From: Chiridota heheva
Lineage: Eukaryota; Echinodermata; Holothuroidea; Apodida; Chiridotidae
DNA: 64,000 nt
Direction: 5' to 3'
Assembly: GCA_020152595.1 (NCBI GenBank)
Contig: JAIGNY010002788.1
Coordinates: forward strand, 705,001 to 769,000
Part shown: positions 51,301 to 56,245 of the stretch, in pieces
How the letters are laid out: each line of letters begins with the position of its first letter
Position numbering within the stretch: position 1 is the first letter of the stretch
Program-made: the position numbers and the translations under genes
Notes under the pieces: model-generated
What the model was told of the DNA's origin: nothing
Database searches by the model: none
What the model saw: only the letters and a program-made list of their open reading frames with translations

Positions 51301-54300
51301 GAACTTCAGGCCATCTGTATCTCTATTTTTCTTCACAAAACCTTCACTCTTTGCAATATCTATCTTCCCCAACACCAACCCGCATTAACAACCTCATCTC
51401 TCAGCTCCCCTCCCTTTTATCCTTCTTGGTGACTTCAACTCCCTGTTGGGCTCCAATACCACCACCCCCAGAGGTAAGCTCTTGAAAACACTCTTCAAAA
51501 GCACAGCCTTTCTTTGATCCACTTTAACTCCCGACCTACCTTTATCCTGCCACAGGCTCTCTTACCTGTATTGACCTGTCTATTTGTTCCCCCAACCTCC
51601 TCCTTGATTTTAGCTGGAAGATCACTGCTAACCTCTGTGGTAGTAACCATTACCTTCTCCTAATTCACTCCAACCTTCAAACCCCCACTGACCACTCCCA
51701 CCCCCTCCACACCCGCTTCCTGACTGGAACCGTAAGAAAGCCAACTGGCCCCTTTTCAAAACCCTCTGCAACTCTCTCCACTCCCCCCATCTCCTCGAGG
51801 GTGAGGATCCCATGTTTGCTCCATTCCCAAAAGCTCCAAACTCCCTAATCACCCCTCAACCCCTGGTTCAATGATGACTGCAAAACCTCCATCAAGAACA
51901 GGGAAAAAGCCTTAGAAACTTCAAAACAAACCCGACCACCCACAATTTCAACCTCTTTCGCATCAGCCATGCCAAAGCCAGGCGCACCATCAAGGACAGT
52001 AAAACCAACTTTATCTCTTTCTCACCACCAACACCTAGCTAAAAAGATGGAGAGTATGGTTAACAGCTTCCACGTCAGGATGGGCAAATCTCCCATCTTG
52101 CATCTCTCCTGGAATGGTAATCTTACCGCGAAAAAGGATATCGCTAACCACCTGCCGCATCTGTCAGCAACATCTCGTCCTCCGCCAACTACCCCAATAC
52201 TTTCAAAGCCAAAAAAGCTCGTTAGGAAACCCGGATTATTACCTTTCCCTCTGACAACACTGAGAGCTACAACACTTCTCTCACCCTATCTGAATTAAAG
52301 CAAGCCATCCACGACACTGGCTCCACCTCCGAGGGCCCAGATAACCTCCCCTACCAGTTCCTGAAACACCTTCCCAACAAGGCCACTGCTACCTCCTCAC
52401 CATCCTCAACCATTTGGTCCTCACACTCTTTTCCCCTATCTGGAGGACAGCTATCATCACCCCCTTCCCCAAACCGGGGAAGGGCGGCACTAACCCCTCC
52501 AGCTACTGCCCCATCGCCCTCACCTGCTGTCTCTGTAAAATTATGGAAAGAATCATTAACCAGAGACTAAATTGGTTCCTTGAGACCAACAGAATCCTCT
52601 CCCCTCACTAAAGCGGCTTCCGGAAACATTGCAATACCTTGAACCAGTTATTCACGCTCGACACCGCTATCCAGGAATCCTTCTCAAAAAAGGAACACCT
52701 CATTGCCATCTTTTTTGACTTCAAGAAAGTATTTGACACTACTTGAAAATACGGCTGTACCCGCAAGCTTCACACCATCGGCCTCAAGAGGCCACCTCCC
52801 CATCTTTATTCACTTCCTCTCACCCAGGCAGTTCCAAGTTTATATTGGCCACACCCTCTCCAACCCCAAGCCTCAAGAAGGGGCATCCCCCAAGGCAACA
52901 TCTTCTTCCTTACTCTCTTCAACCTAAGCATTAACAACATGGCAGACAATCTTGGCCAATATCAAACGTGCCTTCTACGTGGACGACTTCAGCATTTTTA
53001 CTCCTCCCCTAGCTTTCCTCTTGTCATAAATAGGCTCCAACTTTGCCTTAACCAGCTGCAAGACTAGTGTAACAATAAAGGTTTTAAATTCTCCAAAGAC
53101 AAGACAGTCTGCTTATACTTCTGTCATTTCAACAATCTCTTTTCCAGCCTGAATTTTGTGCTCAATGGCAATCGCATCCCTAAAGTTGACCACACTAAGT
53201 TCCTGGGTCTAACCCTAGATCCCAAGCTCCCTACAAACAACACATCACCAACTTAAAAGAGAATTGTAACAGCTCTCTTAACATTCTCTGCCTTCTCTTT
53301 AAACCACTTGGGGTGCAGATCCTCACACTCTCCCTCAAAATCTTCAAGCTCGCCAAGCTTGACTACGGCAATATTGTCTACTGTGTTGCTCAACTCTTAC
53401 CTCAATTACATTAAATACCATCCAAAATGAAGCCCTCAGGCATTGCCCGGTGCCTACAGGACCTCCCCCATGACCAGCCTTCACATTGAAGCCAACGAAC
53501 CCCCCTTCCTGCTAAGGTGTAGAAAGCTTAGCCTTCCCTATGCTTTTAGGGCCCTCACCAACACCCAAAAGCCTGTCTACAACCTCATTAGGTATCCCAA
53601 TTTCTCCACCCTCTTTGATAGGACTAAAACCCTATCCCCTCCCTTCAGCTTACGCATCAAACCCAACCTCCACAATCTCGACATCAACCCCGCCATTCTT
53701 GGCACCTTCTCATCACAAAACCCAAACCCACCCCAACCTCTTCATCAATCTTCACAACCAAATTAAAGACCAACTCTCAAACTACACCTTTATCTCCACT
53801 GATGGCTCCAAGGAAGGCGACAAGACAGCTGCTGCTGCTCCCATCAAAGACATCACCCTCAGTAGCAGGCTTCCCAACTACTTGTCCATCTTCTCGGCCA
53901 AAGCCAAGGCCATCCTACTCATCCTCAACTATATTAGGCACACGCTGCTTAACCACTTTGCCATCTTTTCATACTCCAATCTGTCCTTACTTACACCCTC
54001 CCCTCCACCCCAGAACGTGAAATATCTTGTGTTACTTGTTCTCATATGTGTAATCAACATACCTACACAAGTTCTACTTGAACTTATAGTTATTTCTTCT
54101 TGCAGTTTCCTTTTGTCATAATGTCATAGACTGGTTACATGCTAAAAACAGGTGTAAAAATGCTACAGAAAAAAAAGACAGATCATATTATATACAGAAC
54201 TTTTCAAACCAATTTTTGCTCAAGGAGATTACTTCACTTTAGCCAATCAACTGCTGGTGGAATTTTCCCTTTGTTATCCAACTTGCAAAAACAATCAGCC

Positions 54301-56245
54301 ATCATGTATAACATTGAGCTTGCATATTGCCATCATGTATAACATTGAGCATGCATATTGCCATCATGTATTACATTGAGCTTGCATATTGCCATGTATA
54401 ACATTGAGCATGCATATTGCCATCATGTATAACATTGAGCGTGGATATTGCCATCATGTATAAATAACATTAAACGTGCATATTGCCATCATGTATAACA
54501 TTGAGCATGCATATTGCCATCATGTATAACATTGAGCGTGCATATTGCCATCATGTATAACATTGAGCGTGCATATTGCCATCATGTATAACATTTGAGC
54601 ATGCATATTGCCATCATGTATAACATTGAGCGTGCATATTGCCATCATGTATAACATTGAGCATGCATATTGCCAGTATAACATTATAATATATATGTAT
54701 AACATTGAGCGTGCATATTGCCCTCATGTATAACATTTAAGCATTGCCATCATGTACAAATAACATTACCATTGAGCATGCATATTGCCAGTATGTATAA
54801 TATTGAGGGTGGATATTGCCATCATGTATAAATAACATTAAACGTGCATATTGCCATCATGTATAGCATTGAGCGTGCTTATTGCCATCATGTATAACAT
54901 TGAGCGTGCATATTGCCATCATGTATAACATTGAGCATGCATATTGCCATCATGTATAACATTGAGGGTGCATATTGCCATCATGTATAACACACATATG
55001 ATGAGCATTTAAACACACTTTTTCAAACACTTGATCCCACACCGTGAGTGAATTGTGCAGACGGCTAAGAATCCTCCAGTATTTGATTGATTGCTAAGAT
55101 TTCCCCAGTATATGATTGGTCCATTAAGGACATGTGAATTTCAGCCATGTGACATTATTTAAATTAGTTTTCCAGAAATTGATGATTCTGATTTGAAAAG
55201 GTCTATACAGTATTCAAATTCATATCGACTGATCCTTGCACCATCCTGTGTTTCTGTTATCATCTCTTGGATTAATTAAGACCTCTGATATTCTCCACAG
55301 GTCCTGCTGCTCTTGGAAGGCCGAGCAAGTGCCTACATATTTGCTAGTCCTGGGTGTAAGAAATGGGACACATGTGCACCAGAAGCAATCCTTAAAGCAT
55401 TGGGAGGTAAGATGAAGTGACTTGAAAATACTAGTCTTCAGGGTTAAGAGGATTTTAGTCAAATCATCTTCCTGTAATTTAAGTAGTCATACATTTTTTA
55501 ACAAGTAGAAAATTGTCACGTTTTGACTTAATATTACTCTGCAATTCTCGTCCCAGTCCAGTCAAGTTTATGACCCTGATCTGGAGCTGCTGCTGCCCAA
55601 GAATTTGGCTGACGCCCACAACAGACTTTAGTGTGGGTTGCAGGTCATAACAGAGATACCGTATTGATGTAATAAGTGCCTGGGGTGCTTTAATACAAAA
55701 ATATAATTGAACCATGTTTTAGGCCCAAAGTTTCTTCCTGACAAGCGTACATGTTCCGGCTGCGTACAGTGTGCTATTCGAACTGCATTGTGTGAACTGG
55801 TTCTATACTAGCCTCACAATAACCACCACAAAAACAATAAATTATGTTATCAGTCAAAAAATGTTGGGTGGGCTCTTATTAGAGCAGAGGGTTTAATGTG
55901 GCAAATGCGAAAAAGAATTTAATACTTTTGAGTTATGCCAATATCATTCATTTGTGAATCACTCAAAAGGGTTCTAAAGTTTGAATCAAGTAGGTATCAC
56001 CTTTTGAAAATTCAATAACATCAGCAAAAAGGGAATATGTTCACATGAAAGTTGGATGCAGTCAAATTTACCTTTTTTTCACTCCGACCACAGGTAAACT
56101 TACTGATGTCCATGGCAACATATACAAGTACCACAAAGAAGTTCAGCATAAAAATAAAGCTGGGGTGATTGCTGCATATAGAAACCATGAATTCTACCTC
56201 AACAAAGTACCACAGTCTATCAAAGATGGGCTACCTGTCTCATGA
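211..56245 (+). CDS. BPNT1: 3'(2'),5'-bisphosphate nucleotidase 1, seven coding exons
   Basis: Joined exons 211-339, 28871-28972, 42237-42341, 44610-44658, 47667-47956, 55301-55406 and 56094-56245 give 933 nt, 310 residues plus TGA. The family hydrolyses 3'-phosphoadenosine 5'-phosphate to AMP and phosphate, clearing the by-product of sulfation; it is cytosolic, Mg-dependent and lithium-inhibited. Visible family signatures: QTEAD with Asp52, IGEE with Glu75, WVDPVDGT with Asp118 and Asp121, and [11 protein letters not shown] with Asp248. These correspond, one residue later, to the metal-binding acids of the vertebrate enzyme, which has about 308 residues. All introns have GT/AG ends and phases agree across every junction (phase 0, except phase 1 after exons 4 and 6). 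No signal peptide or membrane segment is seen. The ATG at 211 is chosen because it matches the family N-terminus and has G at -3 and +4. No frameshift or premature stop is seen, so the gene looks functional. Confidence 0.95.
1385..1551. mobile_element. hAT-like MITE, 167 bp
   Basis: Perfect terminal inverted repeat CAGGGCCGTAATT (1385-1397) with AATTACGGCCCTG (1539-1551). Ends beginning CAGGG are typical of hAT elements. TGTGCA occurs just outside both ends but not in exact register, so an 8-bp target duplication is only partly supported. The interior is two C-rich/G-rich halves that are themselves roughly palindromic. No coding capacity. Confidence 0.65.
1557..1588. repeat. perfect 14-bp-arm hairpin
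   Basis: CAGGGAGTTGCCAT at 1557-1570, a TAAA loop, then its exact reverse complement at 1575-1588. It starts five bases after the hAT-like MITE ends. Confidence 0.85.
2469..2587. repeat. short inverted-repeat element, about 120 bp
   Basis: Arms of about 45 bp (2469-2513 and 2541-2587) are imperfectly complementary; both contain a GTATTTAAT core and an AAAG-ACTTTG core. It is possibly a degenerate MITE. No target duplication is visible. Confidence 0.5.
2630..3345 (+). repeat. duplicated segment, copy 1
   Basis: Two blocks, 2636-2690 and 3083-3345, recur in the same order and orientation at 3440-3495 and 3695-4482. Shared phrases include ATTTTAGGTATTTTTTGCC, AGCTTAGGATT and GGTGTTTTACT. The second copy is split by a transposon. 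No coding sequence is recognised. Confidence 0.65.
3520..3690 (-). repeat. dispersed repeat B, copy 1
   Basis: The reverse complement matches 6727-6905: a GTTGGAATTAAT phrase, a GAATAAAGG phrase and ACAATTACATGGGGGA. A shorter relative lies at 34257-34310. Class unknown. Confidence 0.6.
3728..4179. mobile_element. hAT-type MITE with 8-bp target duplication
   Basis: The ends carry GCTGTCATGATATG (3732-3745) and its perfect complement CATATCATGACAGC (4162-4175); the right end finishes CTCTG. Both sides are flanked by TTAAATGT (3720-3727 and 4180-4187), an 8-bp duplication as expected for hAT. The paralogous sequence at 3101-3108 has a single TTAAATGT and no insert. The interior has several TATCGCGATA-type palindromes. 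No transposase, so it is non-autonomous. Confidence 0.85.
5782..6690. repeat. 42-bp minisatellite, about 21 copies, hairpin unit
   Basis: Each 42-bp unit contains CATACTGTAA, nine bases, then TTACAGTATG, an exact 10-bp inverted repeat, followed by TGTGACAGACTGA. Several units have TTATAGTATG instead, which turns one pair into G-T. The unit is a multiple of three and stop-free on both strands (peptide [14 protein letters not shown] on plus), so long open frames here are a by-product. Three units are shortened (near 6005, 6145 and 6460). Confidence 0.95.
6727..6905 (+). repeat. dispersed repeat B, copy 2
   Basis: Inverted relative to the copy at 3520-3690. It directly follows the 42-bp minisatellite. 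About 50 bp beyond it, a GTGAAAACG-GGTGTTCATT phrase is shared with 13130-13150 next to the SINE. Confidence 0.55.
8650..9640 (+). repeat. dispersed repeat family A, copy 2, with about 280-bp internal tandem units
   Basis: Begins AGCATAAGGAACCTATGCAG, then a TGTATG microsatellite (8698-8760), then about three tandem units. Each unit has a TATCTC-AAGAAC phrase, GCCCATGGT or similar, TAGATGTGCCCT, TTTTTGGTGGTGATGTCATG and a GGGCGGGGCTTA-like phrase. The best match elsewhere is 29090-29930. No open reading frame of note. Confidence 0.75.
9645..10060 (+). repeat. dispersed repeat C, copy 1
   Basis: ATATGCAATGACAT, TTAATACAAAA and AATCAATCAGCAT phrases recur at 15150-15240 and, reversed, at 31480-31595. 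The later part (AATCA...GCTG, TTTCCCTTTGTTA, then a TGTGAATTGTG phrase and CCCCAGTATTTGATTG) recurs around 54220-55130. Class not recognised. Confidence 0.6.
10003..10120 (+). repeat. 60-bp direct tandem duplication
   Basis: Two near-identical units, each with GGTCAATAAGATTCC, AGCAGTATTCACATTAGTGT and AGGGGATAGAGCAG. Confidence 0.85.
12287..12603. mobile_element. palindromic MITE, about 317 bp
   Basis: Perfect 16-bp terminal inverted repeat TGCATCTGACAGTGTA (12287-12302) and its complement (12588-12603). The complementarity weakly continues outward. The interior is a string of AAATCTGGATAAA and, in the first half, complementary TTTATCCAGATT motifs, so the whole element can fold back. No coding capacity. 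Confidence 0.7.
12862..13130 (+). mobile_element. tRNA-derived SINE
   Basis: The head resembles a tRNA: GAGGAGGTAGCTCAGTTG with a good A-box (12870-12880), and a degenerate B-box GGTCTAAGCC at 12914-12923. The body contains GACGCTCGCCATCCTTTGG and GGGGACGTTAAGCCGTCAG, a body type I associate with invertebrate SINEs. No clean tail or target duplication is seen. The tRNA-like part is too diverged to be a working tRNA gene. Confidence 0.7.
13684..14055. repeat. 16-bp minisatellite, about 23 copies
   Basis: The unit is GTGAGTTTGTGACATT, nearly invariant. The last six copies (from 13961) all read GTCAG instead of GTGAG, forming one block. The minus strand is stop-free in all three frames because 16 is not a multiple of three and the unit lacks stops. 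Confidence 0.97.
15135..15245 (+). repeat. dispersed repeat C, copy 2 (fragment)
   Basis: Shares ATATTTCATGATATGCAATG, TTAATACAAAACTT and AATCAATCAGCATATGA phrases with 9650-9740 and with the inverted copy at 31480-31595. Confidence 0.65.
18057..18660 (+). repeat. left arm of the 18.1/22.9 kb inverted repeat
   Basis: Matches the complement of 22355-22900 over most of its length with few changes and short indels. Diverged partial echoes (CCCTCAAATGGG, AGAATAGCTGAACC) continue to about 19000. Confidence 0.85.
19770..21260 (+). pseudogene. DIRS-like reverse transcriptase / RNase H relic
   Basis: Plus-strand fragments in changing frames. [15 protein letters not shown] followed by [11 protein letters not shown] (20390-20518) corresponds to the DIRS RT blocks around the catalytic YLDDW box; here the aspartate pair is lost. 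[15 protein letters not shown] (21053-21097) is the RNase H block of the same family. Stops and frameshifts are numerous and no tyrosine recombinase is recognised, so it is dead. 19770-20330 may be the remnant of a gag-like region, but I cannot identify it. Confidence 0.75.
21780..22330 (+). repeat. 175-bp tandem repeat, three copies
   Basis: Units start near 21789, 21967 and 22141. Each contains a TGTGGATTACA phrase, AAAATGG...CCATTTTGGA, TTATGCAAATT and TTCTGAGC. It lies between the DIRS-like relic and the right inverted arm. Confidence 0.85.
22355..22900 (-). repeat. right arm of the 18.1/22.9 kb inverted repeat
   Basis: Reverse complement of 18057-18660. It differs by small indels, for example an A-rich insertion near 22758-22784. 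Confidence 0.85.
24350..24419 (+). repeat. 23-bp tandem repeat, three copies
   Basis: TTGTCTTTTAGATTCCATTT-type units repeat three times. Confidence 0.8.
26400..26592. repeat. 12-bp minisatellite, about 16 copies
   Basis: Unit GCGAAGCATAAT. Two irregular units near 26470-26505 shift the phase. It is stop-free on both strands, giving artefactual MRSI-type peptides. Confidence 0.95.
27050..27930. repeat. G-rich higher-order repeat
   Basis: A spacer with ATAGTATGCTCAATCAGGGA and GACTGTGACAG recurs near 27070, 27305 and 27750. Each spacer is followed by degenerate 20-24-bp units (GGGATGCCATGTGGGACAT plus GGGGT). A related array is at 35575-35940. Confidence 0.85.
28370..28560 (+). repeat. degenerate tandem repeat, about 45 bp unit
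   Basis: Four or five units containing a GATACCTGCAGTATGAAAAT-like phrase. Confidence 0.7.
28871..28972 (+). CDS. BPNT1: BPNT1 coding exon 2 (residues 44-77)
   Basis: Acceptor TTTCTTTCAG ends at 28870; donor GTAAAT starts at 28973. The exon is 34 codons in phase 0. It carries [11 protein letters not shown], in which Asp52 is the family's first metal-site acid, and ITVIGEEG, in which Glu75 is the catalytic-site glutamate. It is flanked by introns of 28.5 kb and 13.3 kb. Confidence 0.95.
29090..29930 (+). repeat. dispersed repeat family A, copy 3
   Basis: Opens with TTGGTTCTGATGCGATAGCA, a GGGTGTGTATG-rich tract, then sub-repeats with ATATCTCAAGAACTAA, GCCCATGGT, TAGATGTGCCCTA and GTGGGCGGGGCTT. 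It begins about 120 bp after exon 2. The structure matches 8650-9640. Confidence 0.75.
30150..31385. repeat. AT-rich 20-bp minisatellite interrupted by a LINE
   Basis: CATGATGTACTAAATATTAA-type units occur at 30165-30222 and resume at 31215-31375, with the LINE tail in between. The units on the right side are more diverged. Confidence 0.8.
30215..31214 (+). mobile_element. I/Nimb-like LINE, 5'-truncated copy (RNase H to tail)
   Basis: Starts inside the RNase H domain ([15 protein letters not shown]) and continues through a region matching the inverted copy at 60968-61803, to the C-terminal FFQKNPLDK...SLYNHI end. The 3' UTR ends CCTCATCAAACAAA. Multiple frameshifts make it inactive. The abrupt 5' end fits target-primed truncation. 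Confidence 0.8.
31480..31600 (-). repeat. dispersed repeat C, copy 3 (inverted fragment)
   Basis: Complement of the 15140-15240 sequence, including CAGAAGGTTTTGTGGTTC, CATATGCTGATTGATTTG and TGCATATCATGAAATATTTG. Confidence 0.65.
31847..32412. mobile_element. foldback MITE 1 (about 565 bp)
   Basis: Outer 130 bp on each side are complementary with few mismatches. They begin TTTAAAGGAATGTTCCCATG on the left and end CCATGGGAATATTCCTTTAA on the right. Shared internal phrases are GAAACAAAGTGGT and ATGTTAATATCTTATTC with their complements. No coding sequence. Confidence 0.75.
32408..32977. mobile_element. foldback MITE 2 (about 570 bp), abutting MITE 1
   Basis: Left end TTTAAAGGATTAGTTTAGGG, right end CTGATCTAATCCTTTAAA. 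The arms are complementary over roughly 120 bp, more diverged than in MITE 1. It shares the TTTAAA at 32408-32413 with its neighbour. Relatives occur at 45.6 and 48.0 kb. Confidence 0.7.
34440..35345 (+). repeat. 140-180-bp tandem repeats, about five or six copies
   Basis: Units contain TTGGCATAGGGGTAGAGGACA-like text, a GAGCATGATTGG phrase, TTGCATAACAATGAAAATAT and GGTTAAAGTTTTGGTTAAAG. The later copies are diverged. It lies inside the Helentron-like element. Confidence 0.85.
35575..35940. repeat. G-rich degenerate minisatellite, about 20 bp unit
   Basis: GGGTTGGCATGTGGAACAGG-type units. It is related to the 27 kb array through the GCATGTGGGACA core and lies inside the Helentron-like element. 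Confidence 0.85.
38126..38552 (+). mobile_element. I/Nimb-like LINE, 3' tail copy
   Basis: Encodes the C-terminal [15 protein letters not shown]...[10 protein letters not shown] segment (a CCHC-like motif common at the end of RNase H-bearing LINEs) to SLYNHI and stop at 38336-38338. A 3' UTR follows, ending in (CAAA)n at about 38529-38551. The strongly 5'-truncated end is at about 38126. Confidence 0.8.
39055..39530. repeat. GC-rich minisatellite switching from 19-bp to 14-bp units
   Basis: 39060-39290 has 19-bp units (CTGCCAGTGGCACCCGCGG type). 39290-39470 has 14-bp units (CAGTGGCACCCGCC or CAGCGGCACCCGCC), then the AT-richer CAGTAGTACTTGCAGCTAC type returns. It is much richer in GC than its surroundings. 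Stop-free frames on both strands are a by-product. Confidence 0.95.
39785..41265 (-). pseudogene. RTE-like non-LTR reverse transcriptase relic
   Basis: The minus strand encodes the RT palm and thumb: [15 protein letters not shown] (FADD box, about 40560-40590), [38 protein letters not shown] and [10 protein letters not shown] in one frame over 39943-40653. Upstream, in other frames, are [15 protein letters not shown] and [10 protein letters not shown] fragments reaching 41265. I read it as RTE-like by similarity to BovB/SR2-type layouts. The endonuclease part is missing and frameshifts are present. Confidence 0.75.
41266..41410. repeat. 18-bp minisatellite, first block (about 8 copies)
   Basis: TATAATTCACCATATGGG and TATAATTCACCATGTGGG variants alternate. 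The block begins exactly where the RTE-like relic stops. Confidence 0.92.
41806..42120. repeat. 18-bp minisatellite second block plus 21-bp array
   Basis: TATAATTCACCATATGGG units at 41811-41900 are followed by 21-bp units with GGATATAATACAACTTTATC at 41938-42050, then looser GTATAAT-ACA units. It ends about 120 bp before exon 3. Confidence 0.9.
42237..42341 (+). CDS. BPNT1: BPNT1 coding exon 3 (residues 78-112)
   Basis: Acceptor CTTTCACAG ends at 42236 and donor GTAAGA starts at 42342; 35 codons in phase 0. The peptide is acidic ([20 protein letters not shown], then [15 protein letters not shown]). It corresponds to the variable loop between the GEE and DPxDG motifs, where the family has an EEILK...CP segment. 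It is the least conserved exon, but phase and position leave little doubt. Confidence 0.9.
42342..44609 (+). other. BPNT1: BPNT1 intron 3 (2,268 bp)
   Basis: Contains a purine-rich degenerate array (42.89-43.42 kb) and, at 44.3-44.47 kb, a stretch resembling 4.95-5.08 kb in intron 1 (shared TGGGCAGCTGGAC core). The rest is unremarkable. Confidence 0.85.
42890..43420. repeat. purine-rich degenerate array
   Basis: Degenerate 15-18-bp phrases such as AATTTCACGAAAATTGAAGC on the plus strand; the minus strand is pyrimidine-rich and gives artefactual Phe-rich frames. Confidence 0.75.
44610..44658 (+). CDS. BPNT1: BPNT1 coding exon 4 (residues 113-129, catalytic DPVDGT)
   Basis: A 49-nt exon after acceptor TTTAAACAG (ends 44609), with donor GTAAGG at 44659. 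It encodes [16 protein letters not shown] and the first base of Gly129, so it ends in phase 1. Asp118, Asp121 and the GT pair are the defining inositol-monophosphatase/FIG superfamily signature that binds Mg and the phosphate. A donor one base earlier would break the frame into exon 5. Confidence 0.95.
45600..45850 (+). repeat. foldback MITE family, partial copy
   Basis: CAGGAGTCAAGCAAGTCCAT, AAGCATTCAAAAATCTTAT and ATGTAGAAAATGACTGG phrases match 32420-32560. Only one arm is evident. Confidence 0.6.
46881..47477. repeat. 16-bp minisatellite, about 36 copies
   Basis: Unit GGCACAGAACCAACTC, nearly invariant through the middle, with CAGCACAG variants at the left edge and decayed units at the right. 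It is stop-free in several frames on both strands. It ends about 190 bp before exon 5. Confidence 0.97.
47667..47956 (+). CDS. BPNT1: BPNT1 coding exon 5 (residues 129-225)
   Basis: The longest exon, 290 nt. The acceptor is TTCTGGTAG (ends 47666); the first two bases complete Gly129. It encodes [20 protein letters not shown], then [35 protein letters not shown] and [10 protein letters not shown], all recognisable family blocks of the central sheet. The donor GTACAA at 47957 is weaker than the others but restores phase 0 into exon 6. Confidence 0.95.
48016..48871. mobile_element. foldback MITE family, 0.86-kb copy
   Basis: Left end TTTAAAGGATTAGTTCAGTG, right end GAACTAATCCTTTAA, as in the 32.4 kb element. 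Internal phrases such as TCATTTGTGTAGAAAC are shared. The middle contains unrelated sequence (48.1-48.4 kb), perhaps a nested insertion. It shares its right TTAA with the next element. Confidence 0.65.
48872..48972. mobile_element. piggyBac-type MITE, 101 bp, copy 1
   Basis: CCCTTACTCTACCA at 48872-48885 and its perfect complement at 48959-48972, flanked by TTAA at 48868-48871 and 48973-48976. TTAA targets and CCC-starting ends are piggyBac hallmarks. The interior begins with the palindrome CGGCGATATTATCGCCG. Confidence 0.8.
49116..49216. mobile_element. piggyBac-type MITE, 101 bp, copy 2
   Basis: Same length and layout as 48872-48972. Left end GCCTTACCCTACCA, right end TGGTAAAGTAAGGG, TTAA on both sides (49112-49115, 49217-49220). 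It is more diverged, and the internal palindrome is eroded by transitions. Confidence 0.8.
49760..50500 (+). pseudogene. LINE ORF1 (gag-like, zinc-knuckle) relic
   Basis: Frames switch near 50000. [33 protein letters not shown] and [12 protein letters not shown] (about 50240-50345) match the nucleic-acid-binding ORF1 of I/Jockey-type LINEs. The first knuckle cysteine position reads Tyr (RYHKC), so the zinc site is damaged. Confidence 0.7.
51022..54000 (+). pseudogene. LINE ORF2 relic: endonuclease, reverse transcriptase, partial RNase H
   Basis: Endonuclease: [30 protein letters not shown] (about 51428) and SNHYLLLI. Reverse transcriptase: [36 protein letters not shown], a KKVFD block, and FYVDDFSIF with the catalytic YVDD at 52976-52987. 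RNase [16 protein letters not shown] near 53797. In-frame stops (after LSPH at 52611 and others) and several frameshifts show it is not translatable. Confidence 0.8.
54210..55130 (+). repeat. dispersed repeat C relative, expanded in the middle
   Basis: Left part (AGCCAATCAACTGCTGG, TTTCCCTTTGTTATCCAA) and right part (GAGCATTTAAACACACTTT, GTGAATTGTGCAGA, CCTCCAGTATTTGATTG) match 9780-10020 in order. There, the two parts lie about 70 bp apart; here they are separated by a 0.7-kb minisatellite. Confidence 0.6.
54293..54992. repeat. 31-bp minisatellite, about 22 copies
   Basis: The unit combines GCCATCATGTATAACATTGA with GCGTGCATATT; GCATGCATATT variants are frequent. Several units are short or carry an extra AAATA. 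Confidence 0.93.
55301..55406 (+). CDS. BPNT1: BPNT1 coding exon 6 (residues 226-261)
   Basis: Acceptor TTCTCCACAG ends at 55300; donor GTAAGA starts at 55407. It encodes [18 protein letters not shown] followed by [17 protein letters not shown], then the first base of Gly261. KKWDTCAPE holds Asp248, the last metal-coordinating acid of the family. The exon is 106 nt and ends in phase 1. Confidence 0.95.
55407..56093 (+). other. BPNT1: BPNT1 intron 6 (687 bp)
   Basis: Shortest intron, with no repeat or other feature recognised. Donor GTAAGA, acceptor ACCACAG after a T/C-rich tract. Confidence 0.85.
56094..56245 (+). CDS. BPNT1: BPNT1 terminal coding exon 7 (residues 261-310, stop)
   Basis: Acceptor ACCACAG ends at 56093; the first two bases complete Gly261. 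It encodes [20 protein letters not shown], then [20 protein letters not shown] and [10 protein letters not shown], with TGA at 56243-56245. GGKLTDxHG and the C-terminal VPxSIK are family features. Intron 6 before it is the shortest, at 687 bp. Confidence 0.95.

Larger units (their letters stand above)
49760..54000 (+). mobile_element. I/Nimb-like LINE, near full length but 3'-truncated
   Basis: Carries, in order, a gag-like ORF1, an APE-type endonuclease, a reverse transcriptase and the start of RNase H, all broken by stops and frameshifts. The RNase H start is closely similar at DNA level to 30230-30330. At about 54000 it stops mid-RNase H and AT-rich unrelated sequence begins; the C-terminus and 3' UTR seen in the three tail copies are absent. 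It sits in intron 5 in the same orientation as BPNT1. Confidence 0.8.
47957..55300 (+). other. BPNT1: BPNT1 intron 5 (7,344 bp)
   Basis: Contains three TTAA-associated elements (48.0-49.2 kb), a broken I/Nimb-like LINE (49.76-54.0 kb) and a 31-bp minisatellite (54.3-55.0 kb). 49221-49750 has nothing recognisable. Confidence 0.85.
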
